DNA from: Holophagaceae bacterium
Lineage (GTDB): Bacteria; Acidobacteriota; Holophagae; Holophagales; Holophagaceae
Assembly (NCBI GenBank): GCA_025357545.1
Contig: JANXPB010000175.1
Coordinates: 1-40,729, forward strand
DNA length: 40,729 nt
Direction of reading: 5' to 3'
Below the pieces are notes generated by a model. The model ran no database searches and was not told where the DNA came from. It was given only the letters and a program-made list of their open reading frames with translations. Within the stretch, counting starts at the first letter, position 1; the number at the start of each line of letters is the position of its first letter. Positions 34,701 to 40,729 of the stretch are shown here, one piece after another. The position numbers and the translations under genes are program-made.

Positions 34701-35578
34701 GACAGCCCCAATTTTTCAAAGGCCGTCACCAGGGATTCCGTATCGGGATTCCAGTGGGGGACGCCGGGGAACTGGTTGCGGAACCAGGTGGCTTGGCGCT
34801 TGGCATAGGCCTGGGTCGCCTGCACGGTGCGCTCCACGGCTGCTCCGGATTCTTCGTCCGCCAGGAGCTGCGCATAGCCCAGAGGCCGCAACGCGTCCAG
34901 GTTTCCGCGGTGGCCCGCAGCCAACAGGCTTGCCACTTCCATCCGCCAGCCGGCTTTGAGCTGCTCTGCCACGCGGGCCTCCACGCGGAGGCGCCGCAGC
35001 CCGCGCTCCGGCATCGCCATGAGGACGCGCCAGCCTTCTGGAACCCCGCACCCGACACCCGTGAGCAGCTTCGAGGGTTTCAGGCCGGTGGCCCGATGGA
35101 GGGCCAGGGCCCGCGTCACCCGCGCCGCATCGTTGGGGTGCAGCTCCGCCGCCCGCTGCGGGTCGATGCAGGCCAGCAGCCGGTGCAGCCGGGGCACCCC
35201 CAACTCCGCCGACCAGCGGCGCACGCGCTCCACGATGGCGAGTGGGACATCGGGCAGCTCAGTGAGCTGACCCCAGATGCCCCGCAAGTAAAGGCCCGAG
35301 CCGGTCACCAGCACCGGCCGCTCCACCGACGCGAGCCAAGCCTGCACCTGCAGGCCGAATCCCGCCGGGTTGAGCCGGGCCGAAAGCGGCAGCACGCCAT
35401 AACCCAGGTGGGGCACGCCCTGCCGTTCCTCCTCCGAAGGCTGGCCCGTGCCGATGGCCAGACCCTGGATGGCCTGGAAGGGGTCGCCATTGACCACCGT
35501 GCCGCCGATGTGGCGGGCCACTTCCACCGCAAGGGAAGACTTCCCCGACGCGGTGGGACCGAGGATGGCGATTCGCAT
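34697..35578 (-). CDS. miaA: tRNA dimethylallyltransferase
   Basis: 293 aa. P-loop GPTASGKSS (7-15), NGDPFQAIQGLAIGTGQPS in place of the usual NxDSxQxYxxxxIGTAKPS, VTGSGLYLRGI matching the GGTGLY element, and the DAARVTRALALHRATGL motif near 150-165. It attaches a dimethylallyl group to A37 of tRNAs reading UNN codons, so it depends on isoprenoid precursors made by the MEP pathway (ispG in this window). The Ser after Asp in the DSxQ motif is Pro, a moderate departure. The crotonase-like gene overlaps its end by four bases. Confidence 0.93.
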   Translation of the reverse strand: MRIAILGPTASGKSSLAVEVARHIGGTVVNGDPFQAIQGLAIGTGQPSEEERQGVPHLGYGVLPLSARLNPAGFGLQVQAWLASVERPVLVTGSGLYLRGIWGQLTELPDVPLAIVERVRRWSAELGVPRLHRLLACIDPQRAAELHPNDAARVTRALALHRATGLKPSKLLTGVGCGVPEGWRVLMAMPERGLRRLRVEARVAEQLKAGWRMEVASLLAAGHRGNLDALRPLGYAQLLADEESGAAVERTVQATQAYAKRQATWFRNQFPGVPHWNPDTESLVTAFEKLGLS

Positions 35579-35634
35579 GGCTCTTAAAGTACCGGAACCT
35601 AGCCTGTCCTCCGGTCATTCATCCCCTGACCCCG

Positions 35635-36012
35635 ATGCGCCTCCACCCCTTGCTGATCCCGCTCTTGACGACCCTGGCGTGTGCCCAAGGGACGCGCCCG
35701 GCCCTCGCCCAGCGGTCGGGCCTGGCGCGTCTGCCCTGGATCCTGGCCGACAGTTACTCCTTCAAGGTGCTGCCTCCGAGGCAGGCTCCCAGGCTGGTGC
35801 CCGAAGCCACCGTGGTGGTGGTGGGCGATTACCTGCCCCTCTTCACCGAGCGCGAGATCCGCTTCCTGGAATTCCGTGCGGCCCTCCTGGCGGACCTGCG
35901 GGTGCACCTCGAGGAGAATGTTCCGTCCGCGCCCCAAGGCACCTTCGTGCCCGTCCGGTATGGCGGCAATCCGGTGCAGAAGCTGTATCCGTTCGGGGGC
36001 CGGAAGTGGTGA
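35635..36012 (+). CDS. Small secreted protein, function unknown
   Basis: 125 aa. A short signal peptide (MRLHPLLIPLLTTLACA, cleavage before QG) precedes a soluble part with EATVVVVGDYLPLFTEREIRFLEFRAALL. The last residues (GTFVPVRYGGNPVQKLYPFGGRKW) are aromatic and basic. No cysteines or membrane segments follow the leader. I do not recognise it. It is divergent from miaA with 56 bases between; no downstream partner is present. Confidence 0.65.
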   Translation: MRLHPLLIPLLTTLACAQGTRPALAQRSGLARLPWILADSYSFKVLPPRQAPRLVPEATVVVVGDYLPLFTEREIRFLEFRAALLADLRVHLEENVPSAPQGTFVPVRYGGNPVQKLYPFGGRKW

Positions 36013-36581
36013 GCGCCGGGCCACTAGTGGTGCCCACGCGAAACAATCGGATCATTCCACTCGCTCATGGGCACCACGTGGGGGGGCTCTGGGGGCACGG
36101 CAGTGCCCCAGAGGGGTGACAGCCCCGGTGCGCCGGGGCGTCATACTGATTTGCATTCAAAAGATAAAGATTCACCACCATCCATCTTTTCGTCTCGTGT
36201 ATCGGCCAAGCCGATAGCGAGAAGGCACGAAGACACCAAGAAAAGCACCAAGCTCCGCCGCCCTTGATCCCTGCTCGAACTTGCTTCGTGGGGCGCAGCG
36301 CCTGCCGGCTGAAGGCCTGCAAATTCAGGCGGTCCGGCGTGGATCACGCAGAGCGTGAGTTCACCGCCGAACCGCCCGAATTGCTCCGCGAAGCTGGCAC
36401 ATGAGGTAGCTCTTCTCGGCATCGGCTGCGCCGATACACGAGACAAAGCGAAACTTGGTGCCCTTGGTGTCGTGGTGGTTCTATTTTATTGAATGCAACT
36501 TGGTATCAGAGGGGCCATGCCCCGATGGGAAGGGCACCCCGCCGGCTCCATCCTTGATCCAGGTATTTCAGGCGGGGTGCG
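36013..36581. other. Intergenic region carrying a MITE-like element
   Basis: 569 bases without a supported gene. It holds the 348-bp inverted-repeat segment at 36151-36498, GACACCAAGAAAAGCACCAAG-type iterations and a GGCACCCCGCCGG-rich stretch before the helical protein gene. Confidence 0.6.
36151..36498. mobile_element. MITE-like inverted-repeat element
   Basis: Left arm 36151-36224 and right arm 36412-36498 are imperfect inverted copies. The ends are TTGCATTCAA and TTGAATGCAA (10 bp perfect). Further in, both carry ACCACCA, then TCTCGTGTATCGGC and GCCGAT-(A/G)-(G/C)-CGAGAAG in the same order. The core of about 190 bp has no gene. No clear target duplication is seen, so a mobile origin is inference; a folded RNA or repeat family member is also possible. 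Confidence 0.55.
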
Positions 36582-36914
36582 CTAGCCCAGCCGGGGCAGC
36601 AGGGCGGCGGCCTGATCCCGTGCCAGACGGGCCGCTTCCAGCGCGCTCTGCAACAGGCGCTCGGGGTCCTGGTCCGGGTGCAGCAGGGCCTCGCACTGGT
36701 CCCGCAGGCGGGCCACTTCGCCCTCCCGGTCCTGGAGCCGCAGTCGCGCGGCGGCATCGAAAATCGCCAGGAAGCATTTCAGCGCATCGCACGCGGCGCT
36801 CAAGGTCGCGGCCCCATTGCGGTGGTCGCTCTGCAAGGCCAGGGCCGTGGCCAGGAAGCGCAGGCCATCTTCGAAGCGCGTCTGGAGGGCACCCGAGGGG
36901 CCGGAGGCGTCCAT
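36582..36914 (-). CDS. Small helical hypothetical protein downstream of purF
   Basis: 110 aa, strongly alpha-helical and Ala/Leu/Arg-rich (LRFLATALALQ, LSAACDALKCFLAIFDAAARLRLQD, LLQSALEAARLARDQAAALLPRLG). No signal peptide or membrane segment. It starts 22 bases after the purF stop on the same strand, so it is probably cotranscribed. Not recognised; a four-helix-bundle fold is only a guess. Codon usage resembles the neighbours. Confidence 0.6.
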   Translation of the reverse strand: MDASGPSGALQTRFEDGLRFLATALALQSDHRNGAATLSAACDALKCFLAIFDAAARLRLQDREGEVARLRDQCEALLHPDQDPERLLQSALEAARLARDQAAALLPRLG

Positions 36915-36935
36915 GGCTTCAGGCCGACCCCGGGA

Positions 36936-38327
36936 TCAGCACGTGCCCTTCGCCTTCGGTCCTGAAGCCATGGGATCCACCGGGTACTCGCCGGTGAAGC
37001 AGGCGTAGCAGAAGCCCTGGCCGCCATCGGGATCCCGCACAGAGGCCTGCAGGTCCTCCAGCGTGAGGTAGCCCAGGGTATCGGCGCCGATGAAGGTGCG
37101 GATGGCTTCGTTATCGCGGTTGTAGGCGATGAGCTGCTCCCGGCTGGGGGTGTCGATACCATAGAAGCAGGAGTGGGTGGTGGGCGGGCTGGAGATGCGC
37201 ATGTGGACTGCGCGGGCGCCTGCGGCCCGGACCATCTCCACGATTTTTTTCGACGTGGTGCCCCGTACGATGGAATCGTCCACCAGCACCACGCGTTTGC
37301 CCACCAGCAGGTCCCGCACGGGGTTCAGTTTCACCTTCACGCCGAAACTGCGGATGCTCTGCTTGGGCTCGATGAAGGTGCGGCCTACATAGTGATTGCG
37401 GATCAGGCCGAAATCGAAGGGCAGGCCGCTGGCCTCAGCGTAGCCCAGCGCTGCGCTCACGCCGCTATCTGGCACGGGCACCACCAGATCGGCCTGCACC
37501 GGATGGCGCTTCGCCAGCCTGCGGCCCATCTCACGCCGGGTGGCCATGACGCTGCGGTCGAAGACATTGGAATCGGGCCGCGCGAAATAGACATGCTCGA
37601 AGGAGCACGGTTTGGGTTGTTCCTTGGGCCTGGGAAAGCGGGATTGGACCTCCCTACCCCGGACGATGACCAGCTCGCCGGGCTCCACTTGCCGCACGTA
37701 ATTCGCGCCCACCAGGTCGAAGGCGCAGGTCTCGGAAGAGAACACCACGGCCCCGGCCAGCTCGCCCATGGCCAGGGGCCTGAAACCGCGGGGATCCCGG
37801 GCCGCCATGATGGCGTCCTCCGTGAGGACCAGCAGCGAGAAGGCGCCTTCGCAGCGCTTCAACGCCTCGGCCACCGCGTCGTCGATGGAAGTGGCTTCGG
37901 CCCGGTTGATCATGGCGAGGATCACTTCCGAATCGCTGGGACTCGTGAAGGTGTGGCCGTCGCGGATCAGCTGGGCGCGGAGTTGCTCAGTGTTGGTCAG
38001 ATTGCCGTTGTGGCAGAGGGCCACCTGGCCGAAGCGCCCATGGATCAGGAAGGGATGGGCCGCGCTTGCGACATTGCCACCGGTGGTGCTGTAGCGCGTG
38101 TGGCCGATGGCCGAATCCCCCGGCAGCGAGTCGATGGTGGCCTGGTTGAAGATGTCTGCCACGTAGCCCTGGGCCTTGTGCAGGAAGAGCTGTCCAGCGT
38201 CCCGGGAGCAGATGCCCGCCGCTTCCTGGCCGCGGTGCTGGAGCGCATAAAGACCGAGGTAGGTCTGCCGGGAGGCCTCCGCCTGGGGCGAAATCCCGAA
38301 AACTCCACATTCGTCCCTAAACGGCAT
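36936..38327 (-). CDS. purF: Amidophosphoribosyltransferase
   Basis: 463 aa. Cys7 in MPFRDECGVFGI is the glutaminase nucleophile after removal of a six-residue propeptide. The glutaminase domain shows LQHRGQEAAGI, GHTRYSTTGG and HNGNLTN. The phosphoribosyltransferase site is VVLVDDSIVRGTTS. Cysteines in PKPCSFEH, HSCFYGID and FCYACF correspond to the 4Fe-4S ligands of the Bacillus-type enzyme, so it is likely an iron-sulfur, oxygen-sensitive form. It commits PRPP to purine synthesis. The shared 72-base upstream region is divergent from the secreted protein gene at 38400. Confidence 0.97.
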   Translation of the reverse strand: MPFRDECGVFGISPQAEASRQTYLGLYALQHRGQEAAGICSRDAGQLFLHKAQGYVADIFNQATIDSLPGDSAIGHTRYSTTGGNVASAAHPFLIHGRFGQVALCHNGNLTNTEQLRAQLIRDGHTFTSPSDSEVILAMINRAEATSIDDAVAEALKRCEGAFSLLVLTEDAIMAARDPRGFRPLAMGELAGAVVFSSETCAFDLVGANYVRQVEPGELVIVRGREVQSRFPRPKEQPKPCSFEHVYFARPDSNVFDRSVMATRREMGRRLAKRHPVQADLVVPVPDSGVSAALGYAEASGLPFDFGLIRNHYVGRTFIEPKQSIRSFGVKVKLNPVRDLLVGKRVVLVDDSIVRGTTSKKIVEMVRAAGARAVHMRISSPPTTHSCFYGIDTPSREQLIAYNRDNEAIRTFIGADTLGYLTLEDLQASVRDPDGGQGFCYACFTGEYPVDPMASGPKAKGTC

Positions 38328-38399
38328 GATGGCTCCAGACTTAAATTCTATCGTGGAACCCCTAGCCGCCTAACCCGCATGTACAGGATGGAGACCCCC

Positions 38400-39137
38400 A
38401 TGTCCAAGCTGATTCCCATTTTACTGCTCACGGCCCTGCCCTGCGCCGCCGACGCGCTGGCGGACCTGCGCGGCGCCCTCTCCCGGCTGCAAGGCAGCGA
38501 GGCCATCCGCGCCACGGCCGACATCCAGAACTGGAGCCAGGACGGCGAGGGCAAGAAGGCCCGGGTCAAACAGACCCACAGCTCGGTACAGCTCGAAGAC
38601 GGTCCCAGCGGCCTGCGGCTGGGCTGGACCTCCCAACAGATCCAAGGCGCCCGCAAGGAATCCCAGCTCAAGGCGACAAACCCAGAGGCCGTCACCCCCA
38701 ATCTGGATTCCCTGAGTGCGCTCAACGGCCTCGACGCCACCGCCTTCCTGTCCCAGAGCGATCACCTGCTTCAGCAGCTCAAGGGCGCCACGGTGCTGGA
38801 GGACAGGCCCGACACCTGCCAGGGCAAACCCGCCCGGCTGGTGGTCTTCAAGCTGGATCCGGTGGTCGGCGCCGAAGAGAAGAGCATGATCAAGGACCGC
38901 AAGGAAACCTTGAAGGTCTGGCTTGACAGCCACGGCGTGCCCCTCGCCTCGGAACACGAAATGGCCATTAAGGCTTCCAAATTCCTCCTCACCTTCACCA
39001 TCAGCAACCGCCAGGCGCGCAAGTTGGCGGTGCTGGGCAACCGGCTGGTGGTTGCGAACGAAACCGAGGAGAGCAGCGGCTCCGGCATGGGCTTCTCAAA
39101 CACCTCCAAAAAAATGACCGCGTTGACCTTTTTCTAA
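38400..39137 (+). CDS. Secreted protein, possibly periplasmic, function unknown
   Basis: 245 aa from ATG 38400, with GGAG seven bases upstream; earlier in-frame ATGs (38379, 38388) add only a few residues. The signal peptide is MSKLIPILLLTALPCAADALA. The mature protein is rich in beta-strand patterns (ARVKQTHSSVQLEDGPSGLRLGW, PARLVVFKLDPVVG, TLKVWLDSHGVPLASEHEM), which recalls LolA/outer-membrane lipoprotein-sorting-type folds, but no motif confirms that. No cysteine lipobox is evident. It is followed 68 bases later by the MgtC/DUF4010 gene. Confidence 0.75.
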   Translation: MSKLIPILLLTALPCAADALADLRGALSRLQGSEAIRATADIQNWSQDGEGKKARVKQTHSSVQLEDGPSGLRLGWTSQQIQGARKESQLKATNPEAVTPNLDSLSALNGLDATAFLSQSDHLLQQLKGATVLEDRPDTCQGKPARLVVFKLDPVVGAEEKSMIKDRKETLKVWLDSHGVPLASEHEMAIKASKFLLTFTISNRQARKLAVLGNRLVVANETEESSGSGMGFSNTSKKMTALTFF

Positions 39138-39205
39138 TCTGGGCTTCAAGCGGCTCCAGGCTTCGGGGCTACCATGACTGCACCTGGTCAGTAGCGGGAG
39201 CCCCT

Positions 39206-40468
39206 GTGTTCAAGGATCTGCTGTCGTTCATCCCCCCCGAGGGCCTGAAAATCCTGCTGGTCCTGCTGCTCTCCTTTCTGGTGGGGCTGGACCGGGAAGA
39301 GCGCAGCGTCGAGGGCCACCGCGTGTTTGGCGGCGTGCGTACCTTCCCCATCATCGGCCTGCTGGGCTACGCCCTGGCGCTGCTATCCGGTGAACAAGTC
39401 CTCCCGGTCGTTCTGGGCTTTGCGGTGGTGGGCGGCTTCGGCATGGTTTCCTATTGGCACAAGCGGTCCAGGACCGAGGAAGCCGGCACCACCACGGAGG
39501 TTTCCGCCCTGGCCATCTACCTGGTGGGCGCTCTGGTGTTCAAGGGGCAGTTCTGGATCGCCACGACCCTCGTGGTCATTCAGCTATTCCTGCTGGAGCT
39601 GAAGACCGGCCTCGAAGGGATGGCCCGTAGCTTGGCTCCCATGGAGGTCATCGCCTTCACGAAATTCCTGCTGCTGACGGCCGTGATCCTGCCCGTGGTG
39701 CCGAACCGTGAGTTCACCATTTTTCAGATCAATCCGTTCAAGACCTGGCTTGTGGTGGTGGCCGTGAGCGCGGTCTCCTACGGCAGCTACCTGCTGCAAA
39801 AAATGTCCAAAGGCCAAGGTGGGGTCTTCTTCTCGGCGCTGCTAGGCGGCGCCTATTCCTCAACTGTCACCACGGTGGTCCTGGCCAAACTAGGGGCCCG
39901 CGAACACCGCCCCCACGCCATCTCCGGAAGCATCCTGAGCGCCTCGGGAATGATGTACCTGCGCCTGGCGGCGCTGGTGAGCCTCTTCAGCCGGCCGCTC
40001 ATGCTGAAGCTGGGGCCGGCCTTCTGCGTCCTTGGGCTGGCAGCGATCCTCGGCGGCTGGCTCTGGTCGCGCCGCCAGGATGAAGAGGTGGCCCAAGCGG
40101 ATGCGGCCGAGGGCGAAAAAAACCCCCTGGAGTTGAAATCCGCCTTCCTGTTCGCACTCATTTTCCTGGCGATGCTGGTGGCCACGCACCTGGCCGTCAC
40201 CTACCTGGGCAAGGGTGGTGTTTACAGCCTGGCCGCCATCATGGGCCTCTCGGATGTGGATCCCTTCATCATGGGCATGACGCAGACCGCGGCAAACTCC
40301 ACTCCGGTGCATGTGGCCGCCATGGCGGTGCTGATTGCGGCCTCCAGCAACAACCTCATCAAAGGCATTTACGCACGCTCCTTTTCGGATGCCCGCACGG
40401 GCCGCTGGAGCTTGGTGCTGCTCACACTCTTGGCGCTGCTGGGATTGATTCCCGCCTTGTGGGTTTGA
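39206..40468 (+). CDS. MgtC/DUF4010 family membrane protein
   Basis: 420 aa from GTG 39206. Residues 1-about 140 match the MgtC/SapB membrane domain: SFLVGLDREERS, VFGGVRTFPIIGLLGYAL, TTTEVSALAIYLVGALV. The remainder is DUF4010, with about seven more hydrophobic helices (GGVFFSALLGGAYSSTVTTVVLAKL and GVYSLAAIMGLSDVDPFIMGMTQTAA). MgtC proteins aid growth at low magnesium and acid; the DUF4010 form is probably an inner-membrane transporter or regulator. Topology is confident; function is not. Confidence 0.88.
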   Translation: MFKDLLSFIPPEGLKILLVLLLSFLVGLDREERSVEGHRVFGGVRTFPIIGLLGYALALLSGEQVLPVVLGFAVVGGFGMVSYWHKRSRTEEAGTTTEVSALAIYLVGALVFKGQFWIATTLVVIQLFLLELKTGLEGMARSLAPMEVIAFTKFLLLTAVILPVVPNREFTIFQINPFKTWLVVVAVSAVSYGSYLLQKMSKGQGGVFFSALLGGAYSSTVTTVVLAKLGAREHRPHAISGSILSASGMMYLRLAALVSLFSRPLMLKLGPAFCVLGLAAILGGWLWSRRQDEEVAQADAAEGEKNPLELKSAFLFALIFLAMLVATHLAVTYLGKGGVYSLAAIMGLSDVDPFIMGMTQTAANSTPVHVAAMAVLIAASSNNLIKGIYARSFSDARTGRWSLVLLTLLALLGLIPALWV

Positions 40469-40589
40469 CGAGGGACGAGGTGGTGAGGTTCGGGCTGGTC
40501 GCGGCCAGGGGCCGCCGTGACCAGCGTGCCGCAGGCGCGTCCCTCATAGCTATTAACTCATGGCTCACGACTCATGACTCGCCACCTAA

Positions 40590-40729
40590 GAGGGTGTGTT
40601 TCAAAATAATCATGCAGCCAGCCTCGCCAGCATCAGGCGAGTCATCGCAAGGTAGATCAAGGATTCCACTGACTCACAGAGTTGTTCGTAGTCCTTGCTG
40701 AAGCGCCGATAACGGCCTATCCACGCGAA
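40590..40729 (-). mobile_element. Partial second IS5-superfamily element at right edge
   Basis: One end of an element beginning near GAGGGTGTGTTTCAAAA (40590 on), with the transposase C-terminus behind it. Its sequence and inverted end differ from the IS at 12934, so it is a different element. The rest is outside the window. Confidence 0.7.
40610..40729 (-). CDS. Transposase C-terminus (partial)
   Basis: Minus-strand frame from the window edge reads WIGRYRRFSKDYEQL, then ESVESLIYLAMTRLMLARL and a TGA at 40612-40610. R-[RF]-L/F-S-K-D-Y-E followed by a helix ending in LMLRRL is the usual ending of IS5-superfamily DDE transposases. About 39 residues are present. Confidence 0.8.
   Translation of the reverse strand, partial: FAWIGRYRRFSKDYEQLCESVESLIYLAMTRLMLARLAA

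Noticed and set aside
40474-40506. Hairpin GCTGGTC ... GACCAGC after the DUF4010 gene as a terminator
   Set aside because: The arms pair over about seven bases but the inner part is uneven and no T run follows, so termination is not supported.

Overview
The window looks like chromosome from a high-GC, Gram-negative, respiring bacterium. Outer-membrane parts (an Omp85 protein, TolC/efflux parts), a multihaem NrfHA nitrite reductase, a soluble-kinase-domain/TPR Ser/Thr kinase and intergenic sequence rich in short GC palindromes together suggest the Acidobacteriota, possibly Holophagae/Geothrix-like. That placement is inference from gene style, not from a marker gene. Most of the region is ordinary core genome, with accessory features at a few seams.

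Layout. 1-2.7 kb (minus): a TetR-controlled efflux operon (tetR, tolC-like, adaptor) running off the left edge; the adaptor is frameshifted and the TolC-like protein lacks a visible signal peptide. 2.7-5.7 kb: small membrane protein with a clear terminator, hexapeptide-repeat acyltransferase, secreted protein, alpha/beta hydrolase. 5.7-12.8 kb: fused E1 alpha/beta 2-oxoacid dehydrogenase, bioB, valS with a structured leader, a zinc-ribbon protein and a DnaQ-like exonuclease. 12.93-13.76 kb: a complete 824-bp IS5-family (IS427-like) element with 16-bp perfect inverted ends and a frameshifted transposase. 13.8-16.8 kb: a large secreted protein with an internally duplicated unnamed domain, and a membrane protein.

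16.8-19.0 kb: nrfH-nrfA, the membrane quinol-oxidising tetrahaem protein and the pentahaem ammonia-forming nitrite reductase, behind a CRP/FNR-type box; the catalytic haem motif is CXXCH rather than CXXCK. 19.2-23.3 kb: J-domain/TPR protein, YraN-like nuclease-fold protein, a FlhG/MinD-like ATPase and glmS. 23.3-24.3 kb is non-coding apart from tRNA-Val(GAC); it holds a terminator, three copies of a GC-rich palindrome, two 65-bp tandem repeats and very long hairpins. 24.3-27.8 kb (minus): a lone STAS protein followed closely by an Omp85/BamA-like protein; divergent from it is a degenerate receiver-domain protein.

27.96-31.3 kb (plus): ispG, yidD, a small unknown gene and plsC, a compact envelope/isoprenoid/lipid group. 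31.4-35.6 kb (minus): Ser/Thr kinase with TPRs, and miaA translationally coupled to a crotonase-fold protein whose catalytic glutamates are missing. 35.6-36.6 kb: a small secreted protein and a 348-bp inverted-repeat (MITE-like) segment. 36.6-38.3 kb (minus): purF and a small helical protein. 38.4-40.5 kb (plus): a secreted protein and a MgtC/DUF4010 membrane protein. The right edge cuts a second, unrelated IS5-superfamily transposase. I found no CRISPR array, prophage, defence island or biosynthetic cluster. The best leads are the repeat/hairpin array at 24 kb, the valS leader, the MITE-like element, the duplicated-domain secreted protein and the STAS/pseudo-receiver pair.
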